Position numbers and translations under genes: made by a program. The notes beneath the pieces are model-generated. The model worked only from the letters and a program-made list of their open reading frames with translations. It searched no databases and was not told the origin of the DNA. A stretch of DNA of 64,000 nt from Hydractinia symbiolongicarpus (lineage: Eukaryota; Cnidaria; Hydrozoa; Anthoathecata; Hydractiniidae): assembly GCF_029227915.1 (NCBI RefSeq), contig NC_079883.1:14384001-14448000 (forward strand), in the 5' to 3' direction. Below are positions 1-11,999 of the stretch, piece after piece; position 1 is the stretch's first letter; every line of letters starts with the position of its first letter.

Positions 1-531
1 TATCATTACTGTCTCTACTACTTTCACTTTGAGCACATTGATCATAAATGGCTTTTATCTGTTTTTTCATAGAGTCGTATGTGAGGGAAGGAACCGTAGC
101 ACGTGTTAGTTCACGTGTAGCTTTCGGTACATGTGCATTTTTTAGTAGTTGATATGCAAGAACTGCAGTTGGTAACTCAATTTTAAAACTCTTAAGTTTT
201 TGATTCAACTGTTCAAATTCATTTACATAATCACCAATCGACATTGTCTTGGAACGGTGAAAGGTCTCAAATTTTTCGTAAGCATTGAACATTGCTTGAT
301 CTTCAGTAATGCAATATAGTTCTTTTATTTTATTAACAAGTTTATTTAAACCATCTTCTTCATTCAATTCTTCTTTCGTTAAGGCTGACGTACTTCTGAA
401 TTTAAACTCAAATAAACAACTGGTCCTTGTTTCTTCTTTGGAAGTTCTGTAACTACTTCCCATAAAATCCCATCTTCAGAAAATTGGGGCAATCCATACT
501 TTTGTGCCATCATGATTGTTCCAGTTGCCAT
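1..531 (-). pseudogene. Ty1/copia-type gag, 5' part, frameshifted
   Basis: Reading the minus strand, a start codon at 531 opens a gag-like reading frame of an LTR retrotransposon. Visible features are an N-terminal block ending near VVYLSLNSEV, then, in another frame, a helical block containing AYEKFETFHRSK, MSIGDYVNEFEQL, LPTAVLAYQLL and YDSMKKQIKAIY. This pattern (a DYVNEFE..L helix followed by LAYxLLK) is what I know from copia-type gag (UBN2-like) proteins. The first frame stops near 390-400 and the homologous part continues in another frame, so the gene is broken; it also runs off the window at base 1. Gag would form the capsid-like particle. It is followed upstream by a primer-binding-site-like sequence, which supports the call. 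The copy looks inactive. Confidence 0.72.
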
Positions 532-542
532 CTTCTTAACTA

Positions 543-555
543 GCCTCTGCTACCA
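543..555 (-). other. tRNA primer-binding site of the copia-like element
   Basis: On the minus strand the sequence TGGTAGCAGAGGC lies 12 bases before the gag start. It differs slightly from the TGGTATCAGAGC expected for priming by initiator-Met tRNA, the usual primer of copia elements. The 5' LTR should end just beyond it, near 558-560. Confidence 0.5.
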
Positions 556-558
556 GAA

Positions 559-760
559 TGTGAATAGATCTTTATTCTTAATTATGGCATAAAGCCGTAC
601 ATATAAACCTAAAAGATATAATGAACATAATGACATATACTACTAATTTATTCTCAATATTCCCGGAAATAAGGGGCGGGATAGTAAATTCTACCGAAAT
701 TTTGCAGTTTTTTTTTTTTTTTTTTTTTTTATAAGGCATGGAGCATTTACAGCGATCGCT
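559..760 (-). repeat. possible 5' LTR remnant with polyadenylation signal
   Basis: The bases next to the primer-binding site, read on the minus strand, contain AATAAAG and a run of 23 A (708-730 on the plus strand as T). Both fit the R/U5 part of an LTR, but no second LTR is in the window to define its ends, so the outer boundary is a guess. Confidence 0.3.
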
Positions 761-1002
761 ATTCTGATGATTCCGACAACTATTGTTTTTTCTCATCAAC
801 ATTATCTGGTGGTTCTCAACCAAGACTACTCGTTCTGTCATAGTACTGCCGGTTCGCTCCTGGTTCTCTGGTTGTTCTACGGAGACTGGTGGTTCGCTGC
901 TTGTTCTGTGGTGGTTCTGCGGAGACTAGTCGTTACCTGTTTTAGTTATTACGGAAGTGGGAGCATTGTCCATATTTTTACAACATTTGTATCTGAGGAA
1001 TA

Positions 1003-1160
1003 AAAAAAGGGCATGGCATGATTTACATAACTTAGGCATAGCCAAGGATCATTGGACCTTGTTTAATGAAATAGGTATTCAAAAGTATAGATTTCATTGC
1101 AATTACAGTGGGACCACTTATCACAATAATTGCTTAAAATTGCATGTCTGTTGTTTTTAA
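1003..1160 (+). pseudogene. possible decayed BED-type zinc finger
   Basis: The plus frame reads HWTLFNEIG, then KYRFHCNYSGTTYHNNCLKLHVCC. The order Trp..Phe..Cys-Asn-Tyr-x-Gly..Leu-Lys-x-His resembles the BED finger of hAT transposases (W..F....C.YCG.....LK.H), but the second zinc cysteine is Ser. The open frame is only 67 codons and no transposase follows. It is probably a transposon relic and is weakly supported. Confidence 0.25.
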
Positions 1161-1179
1161 CTGGTTTTCCACACACACT

Positions 1180-4100
1180 GCAGGGAAACTGTATCATTTA
1201 CACTTTAAACAGAAAAAGTAACAAATAATAAATCAACAAAAAATCGAAAGTAAAAGCGATCACAGAAAATGAGAAAAAAAGAGAAGATAAAAAACATCTA
1301 CTTACAAGAATTACTCCTGGCACCATTTTAAACTGGAGTTATTACGATAGCAGAGAAGCAGTGATGGGGCCGTTAAGATTGTACCCTTGGAACATCTCAT
1401 TTAACTGGGATTTATTAAAGATCAAAACTAAAGAGGCGTCTAGGGCCTCAATCTTGACAGTCCCACCAGTGAATCAGAACTAGAGATAAGACTGTCACTG
1501 TATAACATATGCACATTGTACCAGGAATTCCATGAAAAAAACAACACGAATAAACCTATATTTGTTAATTTGCGCATGCAATTTTTTATTTTTTATTATT
1601 CACTTATGGAGTGGTTTAAAAGTGTTAATATATTAACGAAACACATTGCTTTGTCGTTAGAAGTAACCTATAGCAAATATATACTGCAGGAATACATGAC
1701 AAAGGGAGGGCTATGTCATACCATGTTGTATTCACTGTGATCATCTACTATTTTGTTTGCTATGTCCATCCGCCCCTCCACATGGCCGCAGACTATATTT
1801 TTACGGCAAGTGATATTTTCTCCGTAACGATTGTGTTTTTTACTAAAAGACATTTTTTTTAAACTTCAGTTCCATTTCGATCTTTTGCTCCATACAATTC
1901 TTTTTTTGTACGCAGCGTGTCCATAGATGTTTTAAAAAAAATGAAATTTCCAATTACTTTTAATTTTTTTTTATAATTTTTTAGAATTTGTGCATATAAT
2001 GTTTACAAAATCAAGATTTTTAATTTTAAAAATGTTACCACAAGATTTTTAGTTGTGTAAATTCTCAGTGATCTGCTGTTATAAGACCAAAAAGTAATTT
2101 TTTGAGGAAAATTATGATTATTGGTATAATTTTCATATAAAAATTGATTCTTCCAGGATACAATTTCTGGCAACAATAAATTTTTAACTGTTAAACGTCA
2201 TAATACGTAATAAAGCCATGCTATTAATAGTATACATTAACTCTGGAAATTTGCTATTAAAAAGTTTAAATTGATATGTTTTTTTCGGTTATCTGTTGAA
2301 TAATAATTTTATAAAAAAATTAAAATATTTTTTTGAGAAAAACGTTAGTTTTTAAAATCTGATGTGGTGAAAAGTAGGCCAGAGTTGATTTTTTATATAA
2401 ACAGAATACTTTTTTTAAATATATTTTCTATCAACATGAAAGGTAGCTAATTCCATACTGAATACATGTTCCAAAAGAGCTAGTGCATTTGCATTTATTG
2501 TTGAAAAAAGAGGCAGTGTATGGCATCTTTTCAAAGATATCTGAGTTAAGCATATAATTAACTTTTTGTAGCCTGAGCTAGATTGAATTTTGTTAACGAA
2601 TTATTTTAATCTTATTTTTTAAAGCAAGAAGAATAGTGTTGTGTGCTCACTTTGTAGTAAGAATGCTTTGTCTTAAAAAGTTACTTTTTACATTTATGAT
2701 ACATTTATCTTTGATGTTAACATGCTTTATTAAATAAAATACCAGTTATGCCAATTGAAATACAATTGCTCAGAAGATATTTTTTGTCTTGTATGAAAGA
2801 AATTTGTGAATACTTTAAGGCAAGAAATTCTATTGTTTTTTGCTCACGTGATCAGTATTGAGAAATCTTTAATGTTAGATGTGGTCATGCTGACTTTATG
2901 TTTATTGGTTGATTTTAATTCGGTTTTGCACTGGAAAATTATTAAATAAGAAACTCAATTTTAATATCTCGAAGAAAACTTAGTTAACTAGGCTAGAAAT
3001 GTCTGAAATCTGGACAATCCTTGTTAAGTTGAGACAGTGTAGAGATATTGCTAACTTGATACCATAATTATTCAAATAAGTAGTCAAATTTATATTCAGT
3101 ATATTGACTTTCAGGAGGGTCACATTATATGTACAGGTAATATTGCCAGTTGAAATACCCCTCTCTCTTCAGTGAGCTAATTTCCTACCTTTTTTTATTA
3201 TTGACTTGTGTTGAAAAATTGAACAAGCAACACCAAATTTCGAAAAATTTTATGACCCATTTCAATTTATTACCACCCCTCATATTAATAATTAATAGCT
3301 TTTTCTGCTATGGAACTTATGCCAATAATTCAAACAAGCTTCACAGAGTAATTTATTTATTTATCATAAAGATTTACACTTTAGTAATAAGTTACTGCTA
3401 TAATTGCGTGTTCTGATAAAGAAACCGACAAAGACATACGTATATATAACAAAAAATCATGTAAAATATACATTGTGACTGAAACAAATAACATAGAAAA
3501 ACAAAAAATTGAATAACACTTTAGTCTGTAAACTAAACTCATTTCTCCCTTTTTGATATTTTTCAATAAGAGAAGCGTACAAAAAAATTATAGGGCAATA
3601 GCGAAAGCAGAGAAGAAAGACAGGTATTCTTTCTAATACCACTCTTGAAAGACTCAAAGATAGGAGTGTTTAAGTAGACGAATCAAGGTTCAAACATACA
3701 CCGAGAAACAAAATTATAAAAATATTAAAATAATAAAAATTATTTGCAATTAAAATGACTCATGACTCTATTCCTAAAATCTGCGACTGAACCTGTTACC
3801 GTATCTCTATGGGCAGTGTATTGAAAATTTTTACATCCGTTATAGAAAAGAAGCCAGATTATTTTGCGAGCTTAAGTTTCACTTTAAGAATAAATAACAC
3901 TATAGAGTTTTGACAAGTATTTTGACAATGGATTATAACTCTCTAGATCTTTACAAATATTACAACCTAAACATTTCTTTACAAATCCAAAAACATAGTT
4001 TAAGTCCAAATCCAGTAAGGTATTTCCAAAATCAAAAATTTCTCTCTAAAGTAAAGTATAATCCAAGTTTAAAATCCAATGCCAATATGTTTATAATGCA

Positions 4101-5100
4101 CAAAGTAGCTACACAATTTTAAATATCTAAATATAAAATGAAGTTACCTTTAACCAAGCATTAATTACTAATTACAGCCTTATAGCTAGCTACAGTACAG
4201 TGTCCTAAAAGCATTTTTGTGAGACCTCTAGCTAGCTAGCTAGTTTAAAGGCTTTTAGGATATATTAAGTTGCCTTTATTGTACAAAAAGAAATTAAAAG
4301 TACAAATAAGTGCCTAATAAAAGTTTTTTTCAAAATATATATCATAAAATTAGTATCACAAAGATAAAAACAGATATCAAAAATCAAAACTGTCCTGCCG
4401 CCAGCAGTTTTGCAAGGCAAATGACTGAATAAACGTGAAGTCCAAAGTTCAACTTGCACCACCGAGTTCCGCAAATTCATAATGGCGCATAATCTCCGAA
4501 ATGGTCTATTCAGAGCTATACGCTATCTTGTGAACTGCCTTGGTCAATTAGTGTTACTAAAAAACCTTTTAGAAATAACTCAACAAATTTTCCTGTTTTG
4601 GAAAAAAAATGCTACAGTACTATTTCTTTTTAGGAGTCGAAATACACGCAATATTAGCTAAATCAAATTCGATTTACCCTATTATTAACTAATAGCTATT
4701 TTCAACCGGTTATGAGAAAGTCGTAGCGTTCAATGGCTAGAGAGCTTTAAGAACAGGCCTTGTACAGCGCAATATAACTTAACTTCGTAGCAACCATATC
4801 GTCGTTATAAATGTAGACAATTAACATTGCCGGTAAAACGTGAAAGATGCAGTCATAACTCAATTTTATATAGCTAGTTACACTATATTAATAACTATGT
4901 TCCTCCGAATAGTTTATTTATTTATTTATTCATTTTTTATTCATTCATTTATTTATAATGAATATTTATACAGTATAAAACATCGTCTGCTATTAAAATG
5001 TGTCCTATAAATATTAGCAATATTAGTTTTTCTAACAGCTACGAACAAAAAAGTCCATATACTTTTTTATCATTGTTGTCATGAGGTTTTAGTTTTAAAA
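1180..5100. other. AT-rich stretch without a supported gene
   Basis: I see only short chance ORFs, homopolymer runs, a TAGC-rich tract near 4225-4243 and a run of TTTA repeats near 4910-4960. No splice-consistent coding exons or element ends were found. Confidence 0.5.
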
Positions 5101-5179
5101 ATATTAAAAGTTCAAAATCAAATTACACTGCTTCCTATAAACAGCAAAAAAAACATGACACACAATTATTTTTCTAAAA

Positions 5180-6420
5180 TATCGTTTTTATTTGTGTATG
5201 GATAGTTATCCAAATCTACTGTTTGTTTTAATATCTCTCCTTTGATAAATGTATGTATAGGTGTCCCACATTCCAGCAAACTTACTGTGTTAAGATAAAA
5301 AATAAAGTATTCCATGAATTGAGCTGTTAGAACATCTAATTTATTATTTCGTACAAGCGTATTTGCGACTTTTTTCCAAAATCTCCTTCTTAGTGGTGTA
5401 TGGATGGGCATCAAACATCACTCCTTGTTTAGTGTCTAGCATAAAGTTTTCTACCAGGTTGGCGTGCTGAATATTTTAATTTGCGAGAAGGGTAAATTAA
5501 AAAAATGCGTTTTTTAAATGATGCATGTATATCGATAGAATCTCTATTTTTATAAGGTATGGATGGATCTCTCATTTTCTTGGTTGTTTACTGAGGAGAA
5601 CTAATGTTGTATACACAGGTCTGCTACGACATGCTGTATGTTTTTTCCGCCTGAAGGAAGGTTTTGCAAAATATCCTTTTAATATTGTATGGTGGTATGA
5701 ATCAGTCTCCCCCGTTCCTGCTTCTTACTGAGTGGGATAAAGTCTTCCTGTGAATTCACATGTTAGGACATCTGATATTATCTAAATCTCCTTTTTAGTA
5801 GTGTATGGATGGATATCTAACTTTTTATTCAGCGTGAAAAGCAACTTCAAAATTCTCATTTTAAATGATGTATGGATGGGTCTCGCACTCTCGTGCCTGT
5901 TTTCTGAGTGAAATAAAGTCTCGAATTGGCCGACCAAGAGATTTAATACTTCACCTTTCGCGATGTCGTTTTTATCAGATCTCTTTGTTAGGTTGTATTG
6001 CAGGATCTTTTGCTCCCTTGCCTGTTTACAGAGTAGAAGAAAGGTTTTTTTATTTGCTTACTAGAACATTGAACATTTCATTTGGTGCGAGAGAGCTTTA
6101 ACAAAATCTTTGATGTATGCACATGCAATGATATACGCACGCGTGTGCTACTCGCCCTTTCGATTTTTGAATAGAAAAAAGTGATCGTTTGACGTTTTTT
6201 TATTCTGTTCTTTTTTTATATTGCGTAAGGTTATTCCCCAAAATACTTTTTTAATGATGAATTGATAGGTTTCGCTACTTGTCTAATTGTTTTTTAATCA
6301 GAATAAGCTTTTCCTTGTTTAGCTTCACAATACATTCAATATCGTATTTATTGCGGGAATAGTTTCCTAAATTTTGTTTTTAGTATTGTATGTGTAGGTA
6401 TGGATGGGCCTGGCTACTTG
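5180..6420. repeat. decayed periodic repeat with GTATGGATGG core
   Basis: The motif GTATGGATRG recurs near 5193, 5397, 5555, 5803, 5868 and 6397, with weaker copies near 5249 and 5687. Each is usually preceded by a T-rich CTCCTTTTTAGTAGT-like segment. Spacing is irregular (about 60-160 bases). It may be an old tandem array. A zinc-finger gene origin was considered, but no Cys/His pattern can be read. Confidence 0.4.
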
Positions 6421-6499
6421 CCTAAATATTTACCCTAATAGGACATCTTCCCCTATTACTTAATTCAGTTCGCTTGCTTGTGTATTGACTAGAATGAAG

Positions 6500-7180
6500 T
6501 TTCCCCTTGCTTTTTTGTACAGCATGCGTTTTCGAACAAGCTCGTTAAAATTTAGAACAGTTGTACACGTTTCATGTGATCAAAATCGACCTTAAATGTT
6601 AATTCAAGATATTTAGTAGGCCTAAAATTTTAAATTTTGTTCAAGGATGAATTTCACGTTGCAAAATATTAAATGCGTACGATCATGGATGGAGGCGTTG
6701 TTTTATAAATGGCAAGCATATGCTATAACCCATTGGGTAATTCATTACTCTGCAAGTAATAAAAGAGAAACAGTTACATTAATACATGTAGTCATGCTGT
6801 CGAGCATGGTGATACATACTAACTTTTTGTTGCCCTTCCCTGACCTCTTCCCAGGTTAACTTGTATTATGTTTCATAAGTACAACGTCGTCCCGGGTCTA
6901 GGTTGTATTTAAATTAACGTGAATTTTTTAAAAAATTTGCCTAAAAAGCAAAAATAGCCGAATACCAGTTGGCTGCAACAAAAGTTTTCAAATAGCTGGC
7001 TACACCCTTTACTTTAATAAAAACTTTGGCAAAGTCTAAAGTTTGTTAATTCAAGGAGACAACAGTTTCAATAAACCTGTAATACTTAGCTAGGGTTTTT
7101 AACTCACAATTAATTTTGTAACAACAAGCTTTATGATGTGTTTTTATTTGAAGTGACATTGAATTTTGTTAATTCCAAGC
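6500..7180. other. no supported gene
   Basis: AT-rich sequence with only short chance ORFs. Confidence 0.45.
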
Positions 7181-7430
7181 AAATGTCTATTGTTGTAAAA
7201 CCATGAAAGTTATTGGTTCGAATCCAATCCATCTTTGAAGGTGGTAGTTCAAATGGAAGAACAACATGGTGTGCAGTAATTAGTTTCATACTGCAACAAA
7301 CAATAATCCAAATCAATTCAAAATTTAAAATTCATACAGTTATACCCTTTTTCCGTCTCTTTGTGTGCAAAATTGCGGTGAACAGAATAAGCTCCATTAA
7401 TCTACAAAAAAATCGAAGGTTCAATTCGAT
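7180..7430 (+). repeat. tRNA-like SINE relics (two T-arm-like hairpins)
   Basis: At 7211-7227, ATTGG and CCAAT enclose a seven-base TTCGAAT loop, a perfect T-arm that includes the RNA polymerase III B-box GGTTCGAATCC. A second T-arm-like hairpin, TCGAA-GGTTCAA-TTCGA, lies near 7404-7420. No matching acceptor stem or A-box can be placed, so these are relics of tRNA-derived SINEs rather than functional tRNA genes. Confidence 0.4.
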
Positions 7431-7459
7431 ATCGGGGTATTTTAATTATTTTTAATTGC

Positions 7460-9090
7460 CATTAATAATAAGAACCGCCGTACGCTTTGTTACGCAATCT
7501 TTTGTAACCACATCATCAAGTTCTATCCATGCCAGTACCGATAAGTAACGATATGGATGAAATTCTTATTTATCTTTTGCAGCTTTTTTAAAATGGAAAC
7601 AAATCAGAAATTTAAGCTCTTCGAATTTTCTATCGTGATTAATCAAAAGTTAATGGTTGGACAACGAAGATTTGAACAGTCAGATTTAAATAGTAAAGTT
7701 GTTGGGTTGGGTTTTGACAAGGTTTAAAATGTCCTCGTTATGACTTTTTTGACTTCTAAGGGCTTTGTTTTTACAACATCCTCACTATAAAAAACGGACA
7801 ATATATCGATAATGTAGAATGGATATTATGTCCATATGCACTGGAATGAACGGGCTTCTAAATATTGATATATTGACCATATGTATAAAAAATGGATATA
7901 ATGATGATTTTTTCAGGAGATCCAAGAATCCATATAATGTAGAGACCTGGTGACCATGTCAGGGCGGAGCGCATCGCTTCTGCGTCTATCCGCTGCACTG
8001 CAGGGCGCTCCGCGGTTTACGGACTACTGCATCCTTGTTCCCCACCCTCTACCCTGTTTTCAGACAAGGAAATATAACACTAAGATTTATTTATTTACGC
8101 CATCATCGGTATCTACAAACTTGAGAAGCCGCCACTTACACTAGACAGCAGAGGCTGTAGCCAGGATACCCAGCTCAACCTTCCACAACATTTCATATTA
8201 TAATTTATGGCTGGCCTAGTTATTTAAGCTTTCTTTTATAGAGAAAGAAAAAATGATTATAAGGGTGGTTTGAAGGGACAACGCTGGGTCTCCTGGCCAA
8301 ATTTATGGCTAGACAGACTGAAAGCCTTTGGAGATGGCCAGCCAGTTAGGCGTGTACAAGAGTTATCTCACCTTCTTTTTTGCCTCCAGCGGTGAGTTAA
8401 GGGGCCATTAATTCATACTGTATATTTTACCGTGGTCACTCACAAACAGAGTTGTTTGCCATGGTATAGACAACCGCACCAAACTAAATTGCTTAAAAAG
8501 GATAACTATCATAACACAGGAACTCACAGTAGAGTACTAAACACAAAGTAAAAGGCTAAGAGTATAAAATATCAATTGTTTAATAACAATCTATGAAGTT
8601 TTCTATAATGGAGGATCATTTGAGACTTAATTAATCAGCATCAGATAGTTTGTTGGGAAAGGTTGCTGAATATTGTTTCATTATTTAAAAAAATGAACGC
8701 CGAGCGAATGTAGATTGAAGGTGGTTGTATATCTAGGTAGCTTGTGAGTGAAGTGCAGAAAAATTATATTTCGAGCTAAAAATGATTCCTTCCTGACCAA
8801 TATAGTGAATTTCAAAAGGAATAATTGAAACAAGAACGTGTTGAAATTTCAATAAACACATTGAAAATGTGTATGTACTTTTCATGAAACAATCGCATAA
8901 TGGTGCCATGGCGAAAATTTATCTCACGAAATTTAATTTCACTTTTCGAAATTCTTCTTCAATTCAATTCAATCTTGCAAAGTTTCTATGATTAAAGTAG
9001 GTAAGATATATTCTATCATCTGAATATATCTTCTCTCTGAAAAAGATCTAGCAAAATGGGAAATTTGCTCCGTGAAAAATTTAAAAATAA
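7460..9090. other. no supported gene
   Basis: Sequence here includes two partial copies of an AATTTATGGCT segment (about 8203 and 8300) that look like a decayed interspersed repeat. No coding exon could be supported. Confidence 0.4.
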
Positions 9091-9100
9091 CAACAGCTAG

Positions 9101-9202
9101 CGAAAAGGACAACGACACCTTATTTCATGGGCAGAAGCAATGCATATAAGGACAAACAAGAAACAAAGAAGGCAGATAATAAAAGGAGAATTGAATTACA
9201 TA
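9101..9202 (+). CDS. putative internal exon, unknown protein
   Basis: An open phase-0 stretch of exactly 34 codons lies between an acceptor (CAGCTAG at 9094-9100) and a donor (GTATGT at 9203). It encodes a basic segment, RKGQRHLISWAEAMHIRTNK then KQRRQIIKGELNYI. It joins in phase to the next open block at 9604. I do not recognise the protein. An in-frame TAG directly before the exon fits its use as the acceptor. The rest of the gene was not found, so this may be a relic. Confidence 0.3.
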
Positions 9203-9603
9203 GTATGTAAATCTGTGGAGACTCTGATAAAAATTTTAAATGTTGAAAATTATATTGTATGGTAGTAAAACTTGAGAGCCAATACTGTTTATGTATAAAA
9301 TAGAAGTAGAGGGTTTAAATTTTACAATTTTTAAAGTTTTTAAATTTTACAACGAATGCTTGATGCTGAAATATTTTGCTCAATGTGTTTTTATTTCTAA
9401 ATATATACAGTATTAGGATATGGTTATTAGAATTAGGGAACATACTATATTTTTATCTCAAAATATACAGATTTTTTTGGCTTGATATTCAAAAACATTT
9501 TGTCTGTTGTTTTGAATTTTGGATAGTGAAACAAACTCCAATACATTTTTGTTGATACATGTTGTGTCATCATACTTTATTTTCTACTTTTTCATATTTG
9601 AAG

Positions 9604-9723
9604 GAACACATTCAATTAGCATTGGATTTATTGGCTACAATGCCGCCATCACAAAACAGTTCTCAACTATGGGTAGACTTCATGAAGTGTCATCCCAATG
9701 GATGGAAAATACCGGAATTGATG
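9604..9723 (+). CDS. putative internal exon, unknown protein
   Basis: Forty codons lie between the acceptor TTTGAAG and a strong donor, ATG|GTAAGT. The exon is a multiple of three and in phase with the putative exon at 9101-9202. Residues include EHIQLALDLLATMPP and LWVDFMKCHPNGWKIPELM. A second frame is also open through it, and that one connects in phase to the downstream ORF at 9893. The reading frame is therefore unresolved and no family is recognised. Confidence 0.33.
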
Positions 9724-9892
9724 GTAAGTAGAATTGTTGTTACATTTCTTGACACTTCGTATATCACGATTTTACATTTATTGTGAAAACATTCGGATAG
9801 AGGTACTGTAGGGCTTAAAAAATAGTGGCAACAACGAAAATATTGTTACACAAAAATATCTCCCAATATATACTACATCGTATTTTTTAAAG

Positions 9893-9990
9893 GATTGTCG
9901 ATGAAATTTAAAAGAGTTGTTCTGATTGAGTTAGAGCTGTTGAAAAGATGTGAAGAAGAAGTCGGCATACTCAAAAAAGAAATGAATTAA
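9893..9990 (+). CDS. putative terminal exon with coiled-coil-like C-terminus
   Basis: After TTTTTTAAAG an open frame reads LSMKFKRVVLIELELLKR then CEEEVGILKKEMN and a stop at 9988-9990. Its charge and leucine pattern suggests an amphipathic helix. An AATAAA lies at 10161-10166, about 170 bases downstream, as expected for a 3' exon. It matches phase 1 from the donor at 9724 but not the phase-0 reading of that exon. Identity unknown. Confidence 0.28.
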
Positions 9991-9999
9991 TGTGACGTG

Positions 10000-11150
10000 A
10001 CGGGTCTCCATCTCCTAGACGGATCTTCATCGTTTATGTTCAAAACAGTTTTCTTCTTCTCCTCCTCACTCACTCCACGCAGCATGTTCTATTGTTTGTA
10101 ATCAATTTATATTATCAACTTGTGTCAAGTCATTAAAATATGTTTCTGAACTATAAAGGGAATAAAGAAATTGAGTTTGTTCCAAAGTCTTTTAGCCCGC
10201 ATTAATTTCATTCTACTTCAATCAAAACTATTAGCTGTATACTATTTCAACTATTTGTAGAATATATTTTTTTAACAAGTACTTATTTGCTTCTTATAAT
10301 AATACAAGATGTATAGTATACGTAAAACTAGCTCACCTCATACGTGGCACTGTATTATATATATTCATTTGTGGAAATAAATTGAAATCAATCACAATGG
10401 GCTATCAAATAGAAAGTGAATGTTTCAAAATATCATTCCGGGCATGCTATGTAATATATTAAAAAGGATGGCCACAAGCTTGATCATATTTTTTTTGAAG
10501 TAATCACATAAAAAACTTTCTATATTAACAAAAAGCAATATATAAAGAAGTAGTAATCTTCTTGTGAAACATTCTGTGATGCCGCAGATGCTAATGGTTT
10601 TGACTTTCGTAGTGCATGAGCATATTTTTTGAAAAAAATAATTATTTGAGGAAACTACAAAGAAAAATTGAGTTACTGTCAGTACATTTATATACATTAT
10701 GAGAACCATCATAAAACCATTCAATAAACCTGAAAGTATAATTCATAACTTCAGTCTATGAAATACACAAACACATTTCATCAAGAAACTACAACTACAA
10801 ACTACAATCGTTCAATATATATTAACAATTGTTTCACAAAAAAAACGGATTCTTCTATATTCAAAAGCATAACAGATTAATCCTTAACGAAGACGACGTG
10901 ATACACGTTTGCCTAAAGTTCATTCCAGTATATGTTAACAAGTTTTAATGTTGTGAAACAAAAAAAGGTTTCGTTCAACCAAGAGATAATCGCTATATAC
11001 AAAAGTATTCAGGCCTCAATTCATCGAAACAAGACAAGTAGAGTTCGTATATGTGATAATACATTAGACACAATTCATTTCCGGCCAAAATTAAGCGAAA
11101 CGAGAGAAATCTGCAGGGCTTAACTGATAATGCCATAGACAAGTGCCGAC
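10000..11150. other. no supported gene
   Basis: AT-rich sequence with short chance ORFs; no elements delimited. Confidence 0.45.
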
Positions 11151-11164
11151 TTCGGTGTTATGAA

Positions 11165-11690
11165 AGGCCCAATTCACCAAAACAACGGAACCTGCTATGT
11201 ATGGATTGCTTCTAGAAACAGGACCATTTTCCTAAATTTTTTTTCAACGACCTAGCTCACCGAAACAATCAAATCTATTATGTACGGATTCCTTTTAGAA
11301 ACAGGATCCTTTTTCTGAATGTTTACCAATGGCTCAATTTACCGAAATAACCGAATCTGTGATGTATGAATTGCTTCTAGAAACAGAAGCTTTTTCGTGA
11401 ATGCTTAACAATGGGCCAATCCACCGAAACAACTGAATCTGTGATGTATGGATTGCTTCTAGAAACAGGAGCTCTTTCCTGAATTATTATCAAAGGTCTA
11501 ATTTGCGGAAATAACTGTATCTCTTACTTATCAGAGGCTCGATTTACCAACATAACCGAATGTGTTATGTATGGATTGCTTTTAAAATCGGGAATTCTCA
11601 CCTGAATATTTTGTGAAGGCAATTTCGCAAATGTTAGCCAACTTTATGTGTATGGATTGCTCCTGACTTGCCAATTCTTTCCTAACTTTT
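11165..11690. repeat. ~82-bp tandem repeat, six or more decayed copies
   Basis: The core TGTATGGATTGCTTCTAGAA recurs near 11196, 11278, 11361, 11441, 11565 and 11648, giving steps of about 80-83 with one longer gap. Each core is followed by ACAGGA..CTTTTTCCTGAAT and CACCGAAACAAC-like blocks. The period is close to the 84 bases of a C2H2 finger, but stops occur in all frames and the Cys/His spacing is absent. I therefore call it a noncoding minisatellite. Confidence 0.6.
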
Positions 11691-11699
11691 TTGTTAAAG

Positions 11700-11990
11700 C
11701 CTTACAGATGTAAATTTCTTCCGCCCTTTAAGGAAATAAAAATCTGATATTAAAGTACCACATCAAATGCGGTTGATTAACAATTAATATTAAAAATCAA
11801 ATAGAAGAATAATTTTAACAAAAGAGCTTTGGCTCTTTTGGGATAAGGCAGTTTAGAAGGGGATTAAACACAAGACGACGATAAACATTTGCGTAGATAT
11901 TTACGCTCCATCTTATAATACAACCACTATGTATATAACACCAAATGTCAATAAGAAAACAAATTAATCAAGTTCAGAGAGCACAGAAAA
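11700..11990. other. spacer with a small hairpin
   Basis: Near 11819-11840, AAAAGAGC and GCTCTTTT form an 8-bp stem around TTTG. Nothing else is supported before the retroelement starts. Confidence 0.35.
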
Positions 11991-11999
11991 CGAATACAA

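Noticed and set aside
780-940. GGTGGTTC-rich minisatellite near the start as the same family as 57.3 kb
   Set aside because: Only loose sharing of GGTTC; spacing is irregular and the 18-base unit cannot be recovered.
7205-7230. A tRNA gene
   Set aside because: The T-arm is perfect but there is no A-box, D-arm or acceptor stem at the right distance.
11165-11690. Tandem C2H2 zinc-finger gene (period near 84 bases)
   Set aside because: Period is nearer 82, all frames carry stops, and no Cys2-His2 spacing can be read on either strand.
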